Source of the DNA: an uncultured Alphaproteobacteria bacterium
Lineage (GTDB): Bacteria > Pseudomonadota > Alphaproteobacteria > Rhizobiales > Ancalomicrobiaceae
Assembly (NCBI GenBank): GCA_937919435.1
Contig: CALFRR010000258.1
Location: forward strand, 1-33,429
Direction of reading: 5' to 3'
Length of the DNA stretch: 33,429 bases
Shown here piece by piece: positions 22,481 to 29,619 of the stretch. The position numbers were made by a program, and so were the translations under genes. Every line of letters starts with the position of its first letter. Position 1 is the stretch's first letter. Under the pieces are notes generated by a model. It did no database searches. It had not been told where the DNA came from and saw nothing but the letters and a program-made list of their open reading frames with translations.

Positions 22481-22649
22481 CCGGCCGAATTCACGAGCGA
22501 GCGTCGGGAAACCGCGCTCGTTTCCCATTCAACACCGGTGGCTTCGCCGGGACCGATCGGACCTCCCGTCCGGTTCCCGAGACCACCCTTCGACCCGTAG
22601 CGGGCCGCGTGATCGCGCCTCGCGCCGGCCAACCGATCGGTATCAGACG

Positions 22650-22775
22650 ATGAAGATCAAGAACTCTCTGAAGTCGCTCCGCACGCGCCATCGCGACAAC
22701 CGTCTGGTGCGCCGCAAGGGTCGCGTCTACGTGATCAACAAGACCAACCCGCGCTACAAGGCCCGTCAGGGCTGA
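22650..22775 (+). CDS. rpmJ: 50S ribosomal protein L36, cysteine-free form
   Basis: The 41-residue product, MKIKNSLKSLRTRHRDNRL then VRRKGRVYVINKTNPRYKARQG, is L36 of the zinc-free (C-minus, YkgO-like) type. It lacks the CxxC...C/H zinc ribbon of the other L36 form. This is the usual version in Hyphomicrobiales and is probably the only L36 here, but that needs the rest of the genome. The protein is a basic component of the large ribosomal subunit. The ATG lies at the normal family position; a longer upstream frame is non-conserved. A strong promoter and a long structured leader precede it, and a hairpin follows. Confidence 0.95.
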   Translation: MKIKNSLKSLRTRHRDNRLVRRKGRVYVINKTNPRYKARQG

Positions 22776-22785
22776 GTGGGGCGCG

Positions 22786-22807
22786 GCGCCCGATGGTCTT
22801 CGGGCGC
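22786..22807 (+). terminator. Hairpin after rpmJ
   Basis: GCGCCCGA pairs with TCGGGCGC around a 6-base loop, 10 bp after the rpmJ stop. No T-run follows, so termination may be partial, with read-through into the TPR gene. Confidence 0.5.
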
Positions 22808-22852
22808 ACGAGGTCTCTCGACGAGCCGCCGGCGGAGGTGCATCCTCCACCG

Positions 22853-23461
22853 ATGCGGCTCGTTCCATTTTTCACACTGCTCTGCGTCGCGCTCGTCCTC
22901 CGCCCGGTCGCGCCGACGATCGCCGCCGACCGTCCGGCGGCCCCCGCCGGCTCCGCGTCTGCTCCCTCGACCGAGGTGGAGCGGGATCCGACGGACGAAC
23001 TGCTGAAGGTTCTGGCGGCGAATCCGACGCCGGAGGTCGCGGCGGCGACCCGGTCGCGGCTCGCCGCGCTGTGGAACCGCTCGGGCAGCGATGCCGCCGA
23101 CCTGCTGGCGATGCGGGCGAGCCGGCTGATCGACGTCGGCGAGGGGCGGGCGGCGTTCGGCGTTCTCGATGCGGCGGTGGCGCTCGCGCCGACCTGGGCG
23201 GACGGTCGACGGCGGCGGGCCGCGCTGCACCTGTCGCGTGGCGAGACGGATGCGGCCCGGGGCGACCTCGAGGCGGCGTTGCGGGCGGAACCCCGGCACT
23301 TTCCGTCGATGTCGCTGCTCGCCGCGGTGATGGAGATCCGCGGCGACCGCCGCTCCGCACTCGACTGGCTGCGGCGGGCGGCGGCGCTCGATCCGGCCGA
23401 CCAGGTGCTCGGCGAACGGCTGAAGGCTCTGGTGCTCGAGGTCGAAGGCCGGGACATCTGA
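22853..23461 (+). CDS. Exported TPR-repeat protein
   Basis: The 202-residue product begins with a likely signal peptide, MRLVPFFTLLCVALVLRPV (cleavage after about IAA, residue 25). The rest is helical, with tetratricopeptide-like units, for example ASRLIDVGEGRAAFGVLDAAVALAPTW, AALHLSRGETDAARGDLEAALRAEP and MEIRGDRRSALDWLRRAAALDP in turn. TPR proteins scaffold other proteins; a periplasmic location is expected. The ATG at 22853 is preferred over an in-frame one at 22793 because it places the hydrophobic segment at the N-terminus. No specific partner can be named from the neighbours, rpmJ upstream and an alpha/beta hydrolase downstream. Confidence 0.75.
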   Translation: MRLVPFFTLLCVALVLRPVAPTIAADRPAAPAGSASAPSTEVERDPTDELLKVLAANPTPEVAAATRSRLAALWNRSGSDAADLLAMRASRLIDVGEGRAAFGVLDAAVALAPTWADGRRRRAALHLSRGETDAARGDLEAALRAEPRHFPSMSLLAAVMEIRGDRRSALDWLRRAAALDPADQVLGERLKALVLEVEGRDI

Positions 23462-23618
23462 CCGGCGGCGTCCGAACGGACCGTCCGCGCGCCGTCTCCG
23501 GCGATCGGTTTCCGCGAGGGTCCCTGCACGGCGCGGGCGGCACCCGTGCCCGGTCGGGCGATCCGTCGCCGCGACGGTGGCGTATGATCGGCGACCACCG
23601 ACAGCCGGAGAGAGCCGC

Positions 23619-24617
23619 GTGCCGTCGCATTTCTGGATCTGGGCCGGCCTCGCCGTCCTGCTTCTCGTCCTCATCCTCGGCCTCGGCCGGCTCGTGTCGC
23701 GACGTGCGAGTGCCGCGGCGGAGCGGGCGGTGCCACCGCTCGGCCGGATCGTCGAGGTCGACGGACGGCGGCTGCATCTGATCGAGCGGTCGGGGGGAGA
23801 CGAGACGGCGGTGCCGATCGTCTTCGTCCACGGGGCGAGCGGCAATGCCCGCGATCTGCTCCTCGCCTTCGGCGATCGTTTCCCGCGCCATCGCCGCCTG
23901 TTCGTCGACCGACCGGGGCACGGCTGGTCGGAGCGTCGGGGCCGGGGCGATTCGTCGCCGATGGTTCAGGCGGAGGCGCTGGCACGGCTGCTCGACCGGG
24001 AGGGGATCGGGCGGGCGGTGATCGTCGGCCATTCCTGGGGCGGGGCGGTGATGGCGGCGTTCGGCGTCGCCTTTCCGGAGAAGACCGCCGGCCTCGTCTT
24101 CCTCGCCCCGGCGACCCATCCGTGGCCGGGCGGGGTCGATCCGCTCTATCGGCTGGCGGTCGCGCCGGTGATCGGCCGGCTGTTCGTCGAGACCCTGGTG
24201 GCGCCGATCGGCCGGCGGATGGTCGACGGGGCGATCCGCGGCGTCTTCGCGCCGGACACGCCGCCGGAAGGGTACGCCGAGGCGACCGGTACCGCGCTGG
24301 TGCTCCGGGCCGGCGAGTTCCGGGCGAACGCCGAGGACGTGGTCGGTCTGCACCGGGCGGTGACCCGGCTCGCGCCGCGCTACCGCGAGATCGCGCGACC
24401 GGTGCTGATCCTGACCGGCGATCGCGACACCGTGGTCTGGCCGTCGATCCATGCCGAAGGGCTCGCCCGCGACATCGCCGGCGCCCGGCTGGTCCGGCTC
24501 CCCGGCACCGGCCACATGCCGCAGCACGCGGCGCGGGCTCGGGTGGTCGCCGAGATCACGCATTTCCTCGACGAGGTCGAGCGGCGGGCACGGCCGGCGG
24601 AGGCATCCGCCGGCTGA
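23619..24617 (+). CDS. Membrane-anchored alpha/beta hydrolase
   Basis: From a GTG start with a GGAGAGAG ribosome site the product has 332 residues. It opens with one hydrophobic helix, FWIWAGLAVLLLVLILGLG (about residues 4-22), then an alpha/beta-hydrolase domain. Visible are the oxyanion region VFVHGASGNARD, the nucleophile elbow GHSWGG, an acid candidate in LTGDRDTVVW and the catalytic histidine in LPGTGHMPQH. The substrate is unknown; esterase, lipase and haloalkane-dehalogenase-like relatives are all possible. The N-terminal helix probably anchors the enzyme to the inner membrane. It ends 3 bp from the pyruvate kinase stop on the other strand. A further upstream GTG at 23577 is less likely. 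Confidence 0.82.
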   Translation: MPSHFWIWAGLAVLLLVLILGLGRLVSRRASAAAERAVPPLGRIVEVDGRRLHLIERSGGDETAVPIVFVHGASGNARDLLLAFGDRFPRHRRLFVDRPGHGWSERRGRGDSSPMVQAEALARLLDREGIGRAVIVGHSWGGAVMAAFGVAFPEKTAGLVFLAPATHPWPGGVDPLYRLAVAPVIGRLFVETLVAPIGRRMVDGAIRGVFAPDTPPEGYAEATGTALVLRAGEFRANAEDVVGLHRAVTRLAPRYREIARPVLILTGDRDTVVWPSIHAEGLARDIAGARLVRLPGTGHMPQHAARARVVAEITHFLDEVERRARPAEASAG

Positions 24618-24620
24618 TCC

Positions 24621-26057
24621 TCAGGCGGCGCCGCCGTCGGCGCCGACGAAGGCGATCCGCAGCATGTTGGTCGACCCCGGCGTGCCGAAGGGAACGCCGC
24701 CGACCACGATGATCCGCTGACCGGCGCGGGCGTAGCCCTCCGAATGGGCGATCCGGCAGCCGCGGTCGACCATGTCGTCGACGTCGCGGGCGTCCTCGGC
24801 GACGACGCAGTGCAGCCCCCAGACCAGCGCCAGACGACGGGCCATGGCGGGCGAGGCGGAGAGGGCGATCACCGGGGTGAACGGCCGTTCGCGCGCCGCC
24901 CGGAGGCCGGTCGAACCGGACTGGGTGAGGCAGACGATCGCCGCCGCCGACAGGGTCTCGCCGATCTGGCGGGCGGCGGCGGCGATCGCATCGGCGCCGG
25001 TCGCCTCCGGTTCGGTGCGCTGGGCGGCGACGATGGTCGACCAGTTGGGGTCGCGTTCGGTCGCCTCGACGATGGCGTTCATCATCGCCACCGCCTCGAC
25101 CGGGTACTTGCCGGCGGCGCTCTCGGCCGACAGCATGATCGCATCCGAACTCTCGTAGACCGCGATCGCCACGTCGGAGACCTCGGCGCGAGTCGGAACC
25201 GGGGCGGCGATCATGCTCTCCAGCATCTGGGTGGCGACGATCACCGGCTTGCCCTGACGGCGACAGGCCCGCGAGATCTGCTTCTGCAGGCTCGGCACGG
25301 TCTCCAGCGGCATCTCGACGCCGAGGTCGCCGCGCGCCACCATGATCGCGTCGGAGAGCTCGATGATCTCGGAGAGCCGTTCGATCGCCTGGGGCTTCTC
25401 GATCTTGGCCATGATCCCGGCGCGGCCCTTGGCGATCTTGCGGACCTCGGCGAGGTCGTCGGGGCGCTGGACGAAGGACAGGGCGATCCAGTCGACCTCC
25501 GCCGCCAGCGCGGCGTCGAGATCGGAGCGGTCCTTCTCGGTCAGCGCGCCGATCGGCAGGTCGGTGTCGGGCAGGCTGACGCCCTTGCGGTCGGAGAGCC
25601 GGCCGCCGACCACCACCCTCGCGACGATCGTGGAATCGTCGGGCTTGGCGACGCATTCGAGCTTCACCTTGCCGTCGTCGATCAGCAGATGGTGGCCGAC
25701 CTCGACCGCTGCGAGGATCTCGGGATGGGGCAGCGGCACGCGGGTGGCGTCACCGGGCGCGGGGGCGCCGTCGAGCCGGAACAGGGCACCGTCGGCGACC
25801 TCGACCGGGCCGGCGGCGAAGGTGCCGAGGCGGAGCTTGGGTCCCTGCAGGTCGGCGAGGATGCCGATGGGCCGGCCGATGCGCGACTCCAGGTCGCGGA
25901 TGTCGGCGACCATCCGCTTCAGGCGGTCGTGCGGGGTGTGGCTCATGTTGATGCGGAAGACGTCGGCGCCGGCGCGGAACAGCTTCTCGATCATCGCGGG
26001 GTCCGAGGACGCCGGCCCGAGCGTGGCCAGAATCTTCACCCGTCGATTGCGCTTCAT
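24621..26057 (-). CDS. pyk: Pyruvate kinase
   Basis: The 478-residue enzyme transfers phosphate from phosphoenolpyruvate to ADP in the last step of glycolysis. Segments include RVKILATLGPASSDPAMIEKLFRAGADVFRINMSH, the substrate-site block GIMAKIEKPQAIERL with the catalytic lysine, IMVARGDLGVEMPLE with metal and substrate contacts, and KPVIVATQMLESMI. The C-terminal regulatory domain ends GSTNMLRIAFVG. Length and N-terminus are typical of alphaproteobacterial pyruvate kinases. Two ATGs exist (26063 and 26057); the second is chosen because the AGGGGG ribosome element is only about 3 bases before the first. The DUF1036 gene lies 205 bp upstream on the same strand, a linkage common in Hyphomicrobiales. 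Confidence 0.96.
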   Translation of the reverse strand: MKRNRRVKILATLGPASSDPAMIEKLFRAGADVFRINMSHTPHDRLKRMVADIRDLESRIGRPIGILADLQGPKLRLGTFAAGPVEVADGALFRLDGAPAPGDATRVPLPHPEILAAVEVGHHLLIDDGKVKLECVAKPDDSTIVARVVVGGRLSDRKGVSLPDTDLPIGALTEKDRSDLDAALAAEVDWIALSFVQRPDDLAEVRKIAKGRAGIMAKIEKPQAIERLSEIIELSDAIMVARGDLGVEMPLETVPSLQKQISRACRRQGKPVIVATQMLESMIAAPVPTRAEVSDVAIAVYESSDAIMLSAESAAGKYPVEAVAMMNAIVEATERDPNWSTIVAAQRTEPEATGADAIAAAARQIGETLSAAAIVCLTQSGSTGLRAARERPFTPVIALSASPAMARRLALVWGLHCVVAEDARDVDDMVDRGCRIAHSEGYARAGQRIIVVGGVPFGTPGSTNMLRIAFVGADGGAA

Positions 26058-26262
26058 GGACATTTCCCCCCTGACCCGCGGCGCGAAGCGTCGGCACCGC
26101 GGATCGACTTCTAAACCTCTGGGGAAATGCGTAGAAGGTGGAAATCGCCATCGACGGCAAAAACTTGCGCGATCGACTGAAATTGCAGTCCGGGTCACCG
26201 CGTGACGAACCCCCGAGGCCGTCGTCTCGTCGGGCGGCGGCGGGCGGTTCGTTGAAGCCGGT

Positions 26263-26769
26263 TCAGGGGGCGGCGGCGCCGGTCGACCGGCCGGGCTCGG
26301 TCAGCTGGACCGTCCAGGTGCGCTGTTCGCCGGTGTCGATCTCGAAGAATCCGGTGCGTTCGAAACCGCGCTTCAGGCAGTCTTCGATGCCCTTGATGGT
26401 GAAGCTCTTTTCCTGGGTGCACATGAACGAGCGGCCGCCCCACTCGCCGCCGTGGTCGTAGTCGACGGCGTAGAGATAATAGAAGCGGGAGACCAGGGGG
26501 CCGGCGAGCAGCGTCTCGCAGCTGTTGGCGGCGATGTTCCACCAGCCTTCGGTCTTCCAGGCTTCGTCGTCCTTGTAGCCGACGGCGATGCCGACCCGAC
26601 TCGAGGTCTTGTTGCAGATCCGGAGATCGGCGAGCGCCGGCGAGGCGATCAACAGCGTGGCGAGGCCGGCGAACAGGACCATGCCTCTGCGGAACCGCGT
26701 CGGGCACGACGAGGAAGGTGCTCGTTTCGACGGCCGGTCGGTCCCGGTCTCTGCGTTCTCGACGTTCAT
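26263..26769 (-). CDS. DUF1036 domain-containing exported protein
   Basis: The protein (168 residues from this start) has a hydrophobic segment MVLFAGLATLLIASPALA and then a DUF1036 domain: DLRICNKTSSRVGIAVGYKDDEAWKTEGWWNI in outline, with conserved cysteines, YYLYAVDYDHGGEWGG and FMCTQEKSFTIKGIEDCLKRGFERTGFFEIDTGEQRTWTVQL. The family is periplasmic with no established function. The start is uncertain: ATG 26769 has a GGGATGG element but gives a 29-residue charged stretch before the hydrophobic core, whereas ATG 26682 would begin right at the signal peptide. It lies upstream of pyk on the same strand, with a possible separate pyk promoter in the 205 bp gap. The C-terminus is Ala/Pro-rich. Confidence 0.82.
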   Translation of the reverse strand: MNVENAETGTDRPSKRAPSSSCPTRFRRGMVLFAGLATLLIASPALADLRICNKTSSRVGIAVGYKDDEAWKTEGWWNIAANSCETLLAGPLVSRFYYLYAVDYDHGGEWGGRSFMCTQEKSFTIKGIEDCLKRGFERTGFFEIDTGEQRTWTVQLTEPGRSTGAAAP

Positions 26770-26895
26770 TCCATCCCGCGGCTCTTCACGATGACGGCGC
26801 AACGTTGGCAACGTTCTGCCGTTTATGTCAATCGCCCGAGGCGGTTCGGGCCGGCGGACCGGACGAAAGACGGCGAGCGGCGCGGGGTCGTCGGC

Positions 26896-27801
26896 TCATC
26901 CCTGCCTCGGCCGGGCGATCCAGATGCCGATCAGGATCGCGGTGCCGCCGGCGAACTGCCAGGGACCTAGGGTCTCGCCGAACAGCCACCAGCCGAAGAA
27001 GGCGGCGGCGAGCGATTCGAGGAAGATCACCAACGAGGAGAAGGCGGCGGACAGATGGCCGAGCGCCCAGCCGAGCAGGCCCTGGCCGCCGACGTGGCTG
27101 ACGTTGGCCATCGCCAGGACCGCGACCACGCCGCCGAGGGTGGCCGGGACCCAGACGTTCTCGAGGGCGAGAGCGACGAGGCCGAGAGCGGCGGCGGTGA
27201 CGATGGTCGAGCGCCACAGGACGAGGCCGGTCGGCGCATCGCGGCGGGCGACGCGGACGGCGAGGAAATAGAGGCCGAAGCCGAGCGAGGTGGCGATGCC
27301 GTAGAGGTCGCCGAGCAGTCGCTCGGGGGCGAACTGCCAGCTGGAACCGACCAGCGCGGCGCCGCCGAGGACGCAGACGGCGAGGCCGAAGACCATCGCC
27401 CTGGTCACCTTCTCGCCGATCACGAGGCTGAACAGCATCACCCAGACCGGCGCCATGGTGGCGAGCAGGGTGGCGTTGGCGATGGTCGTGTGGAGCACCG
27501 CGAGGTGCCAGAAGAACAGGTCGACGGTGAAGAACACGCCGGCCAGCAGGTCGGCGCGGTTCCAACCGCGGGCCGGCGGGCGGGGGCGGTCGGCGTCGGC
27601 GGGCCGGCGGGCCTCGAGGGCGGCCCAGGCGGCGAGCGCCGGCAGGGCCAGGAAGACCCGGTAGAAGGCCGAGGTGAACGGGCCGACGCCGGCTTCGCGG
27701 ACGAACACCGGCGACACCCCCATCGCCACCGCCGCGGCGAGCAGGGCGGCGAAGGCCAAGGGAAGGGCGGCGCGCCGGGTCGGGGCGGGGGAGGTCGGCA
27801 T
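26896..27801 (-). CDS. DMT-superfamily EamA transporter
   Basis: The 301-residue protein has ten predicted helices in two EamA repeats. It begins LPLAFAALLAAAVAMGVSPVFVREAGVGPFTSAFYRVFLALP; later segments are HTTIANATLLATMAPVWVMLFSLVIGEKVT, GIATSLGFGLYFLAVRVAR, and LSAAFSSLVIFLESLAAAFFGWWLFGETLG. It belongs to the inner-membrane drug/metabolite carriers; the substrate is unknown. The ATG at 27801 starts MPTSPAPTRRAAL; a longer frame to 27891 adds an arginine-rich leader without conservation. It is divergent from the N-formylglutamate amidohydrolase gene across 119 bp. It is not closely similar to the exporter at 6.7 kb. Confidence 0.85.
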   Translation of the reverse strand: MPTSPAPTRRAALPLAFAALLAAAVAMGVSPVFVREAGVGPFTSAFYRVFLALPALAAWAALEARRPADADRPRPPARGWNRADLLAGVFFTVDLFFWHLAVLHTTIANATLLATMAPVWVMLFSLVIGEKVTRAMVFGLAVCVLGGAALVGSSWQFAPERLLGDLYGIATSLGFGLYFLAVRVARRDAPTGLVLWRSTIVTAAALGLVALALENVWVPATLGGVVAVLAMANVSHVGGQGLLGWALGHLSAAFSSLVIFLESLAAAFFGWWLFGETLGPWQFAGGTAILIGIWIARPRQG

Positions 27802-27920
27802 CGGGCTCACGAGGGTCGGAGACGAAGGGCGGCGGCGTCGACGGGACGGCGTCGTGCGGGGCTGGTCAGGCTCGATGCGAACGCTTACCATCTCGGCCCG
27901 TTCCGCGCACCGGTTCAGTC

Positions 27921-28769
27921 ATGACGTCAGAGACCGACGGCTTCCCACGCATCGCCCGCCCGATCGCCTCCGAACACGACGAAGCCTTCGAGATCGTCGG
28001 GGGCGATCCGCGGATCGGCCTGGTGCTGATCGCCGACCACGCCTCCAACCGGGTCCCGGAGGACCTCGCCGACCTCGGTCTGCCGGAAACGGAGTTCCGT
28101 CGCCACATCGCCTACGACATCGGCGTCGAAGGGGTCACCCGCAGCCTCGCCCGGCGGCTCGGGGCGCCGGCGGTGATCTCGCGGTTCTCGCGACTGGTGA
28201 TCGATCCGAATCGCGGGGCCGACGATCCGACCCTGGTGATGCGCCTGTCGGACGGGGCGGTGGTACCGGGCAACGCCCGGATCGACGAGGCGGGCCGGCG
28301 TGCCCGGATCGAGCGCTTCTGGCGGCCCTACGATCGGGCGATCGGCCGAGTGATCGACGCCGCCTTCGCCGCCGGACGGCCGCCGGTGCTGTTCTCGCTG
28401 CATTCGTTCACGCCGATCTGGCGGGGACGGCCGCGGCCCTGGCACTGCGGCGTGCTGTGGGACGCCGATCCGCGACTGCCGGAGATCCTGCTCGGGCATC
28501 TGCGGGCCGAGGCGGATCTGGTGGTCGGCGACAACGAACCCTACGACGGGGCGCTGGCCGGCGACACCATGTGGCGCCACGGCACCCGGCGCGGGCTCGC
28601 CCACGGGATCCTGGAGATCCGGCAGGACCTGATCGCCGAGGCGGCGGGCATCGAAGCCTGGGCGGCGCGGATCGCCCCGATCCTGACCGAGGCGGCGGGG
28701 CGAGCGGAGCTCGCCGAGACCCGGCTCCACGGTTCGCGCACCGGACCGGTGCCGGCCGAGCCGGTCTGA
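27921..28769 (+). CDS. N-formylglutamate amidohydrolase family protein
   Basis: The 282-residue product matches the N-formylglutamate amidohydrolase family: GLVLIADHASNRVPEDLADLGL with the metal-site D-H, RHIAYDIGVEGVTRSLARRLGAPAVISRFSRLVIDPNRG, VLFSLHSFTPIW with the conserved histidine, and GVLWDADPRLPEILLGHLRAE, then DNEPYDGALAGDTMWRHGTRRGLAHGILEIRQDLI. The best-known members hydrolyse N-formyl-L-glutamate in histidine degradation. There are no hut genes nearby and the linkage to gapR is conserved in Hyphomicrobiales, so the actual substrate may differ and the symbol hutG is not used. The ATG at 27921 lacks a strong ribosome site. Confidence 0.88.
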   Translation: MTSETDGFPRIARPIASEHDEAFEIVGGDPRIGLVLIADHASNRVPEDLADLGLPETEFRRHIAYDIGVEGVTRSLARRLGAPAVISRFSRLVIDPNRGADDPTLVMRLSDGAVVPGNARIDEAGRRARIERFWRPYDRAIGRVIDAAFAAGRPPVLFSLHSFTPIWRGRPRPWHCGVLWDADPRLPEILLGHLRAEADLVVGDNEPYDGALAGDTMWRHGTRRGLAHGILEIRQDLIAEAAGIEAWAARIAPILTEAAGRAELAETRLHGSRTGPVPAEPV

Positions 28770-28891
28770 TCTCCGCCGGCCGAGACCGCATCCGGCTTGA
28801 CCGGCGGCCGAGACTCGGGCTTCATCCCGCGCCCCCGGGTGCGCGCGACGCCGGCCCCGGGACCGTGACCGCGTCCGAGGAGATCCCTTCC

Positions 28892-29161
28892 ATGTCCGAT
28901 GAAATCACCGGTGTCGGTGGCGTCGCCCCCGATCAGCTGAAGTCGTTCGTCGAACGGATCGAGCGCCTCGAAGAGGACAAGCAGGCGATCTCCGACGACA
29001 TCAAGGACGTCTACGCCGAAGCCAAGGGCAACGGCTTCGACGTCAAGATCCTTCGTCAGGTGATCAAGATCCGCAAGCAGGACCGCAACGAGCGGCTGGA
29101 GATGGAGGCTCTGCTGGAGCTCTACCTGTCGGCGCTCGGCATGGACCGCAGCGGGCTCTGA
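28892..29161 (+). CDS. gapR: GapR family DNA-binding protein (DUF2312)
   Basis: The 89-residue protein matches GapR, a nucleoid-associated protein first studied in Caulobacter. It binds overtwisted AT-rich DNA and aids replication and topoisomerase action. The start GVAPDQLKSFVERIERLEEDKQAISDDIKDVYAEAKGNGFDVKILRQVIKIRKQDRNERLEMEALLELY in outline is the diagnostic coiled-coil with basic patches. The ATG at 28892 has a GAGGAGA ribosome site about 8 bases upstream. It lies 122 bp after the amidohydrolase gene, so it may have its own promoter. A stable stem-loop starts right at its stop codon. Confidence 0.95.
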   Translation: MSDEITGVGGVAPDQLKSFVERIERLEEDKQAISDDIKDVYAEAKGNGFDVKILRQVIKIRKQDRNERLEMEALLELYLSALGMDRSGL

Positions 29162-29164
29162 TCG

Positions 29165-29198
29165 GCGACGCCCGACGCCGGAGCGATCCGGGCGTCGC
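29165..29198 (+). terminator. Stem-loop after gapR
   Basis: A perfect 10 bp stem (GCGACGCCCG with CGGGCGTCGC) around a 14-base loop, 4 bp after the stop. It lacks a T-run, so it may act as a terminator or as 3' end protection. Confidence 0.55.
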
Positions 29199-29412
29199 GC
29201 CGCCCCGGGTTCACGATCCGCGCCCTCGTCCGAATTACGAGCTTCTCCACCCGCCCGCCGGCCGACGCCGGTTCGGGCGAGGTCGTGCCGGATACGGCCC
29301 GGCCTCCGCCCGCTCGGGCGATCGGCACGGACGGCCGTACCGTCTCGATCCCGCACACACGAGATGTCGAACCGTCGGTCGACGGGGCCGGTCGGCGGAC
29401 GCGTGCCGAGAC

Positions 29413-29518
29413 GTCCCCCTCCGAGGCGGAGGGACGGGGAGGGGGCAGCCTCTCCTTCGGCTTCGACGCGCGTGAGGAGCACCACGCTCTCCGTCTCTCC
29501 CCACGAGGGAGGAGAGAC
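29413..29518. repeat. Two REP-like foldbacks in a convergent intergenic region
   Basis: The first pairs CCCTCC with GGAGGG inside a GTCCCC...GGGAC frame (29413-29436). The second pairs GTCTCTCC with GGAGAGAC (29493-29518). The second resembles the CTCTCCCCCC/GAGGGAGAGAC hairpin at about 3237-3260, suggesting one dispersed family. Confidence 0.5.
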
Positions 29519-29619
29519 CGGATGCGAGCGCCTTCGGTGTCGTTTCCGCCTTCACAGACGAAGACGGCGACCCGCGAGGGCCGCCGTCGAAATCGTCCGA
29601 TGTCGCCGAACCCGTCGGA

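Larger units (their letters stand above)
21956..22649. other. 694 bp divergent control region between xylF and rpmJ
   Basis: No gene is supported here. The xylF side carries operators at 22146-22161 and 22298-22313 and an inverted repeat GATTCATCA (22131-22139) / TGATGAATC (22181-22189). The rpmJ side carries a strong promoter at 22452-22480 and a hairpin-forming leader of about 160 bases. Confidence 0.7.
29162..29619. other. 458 bp gap between convergent gapR and DUF882 genes
   Basis: No gene is supported. It contains the gapR stem-loop (29165-29198), two REP-like foldbacks (29413-29436 and 29493-29518) and otherwise GC-rich DNA with no feature I recognise. Confidence 0.65.

Noticed and set aside
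22362..22649. N-terminal extension of L36
   Set aside because: The extension is not conserved in L36 and would contain the rpmJ promoter. The 41-residue form matches the family exactly.
22650..22775. Zur-type zinc control of the cysteine-free L36 gene
   Set aside because: In gammaproteobacteria the zinc-free L36 paralogue is Zur-repressed, but no Zur-like palindrome was seen upstream, and in Hyphomicrobiales this form is the ordinary L36.
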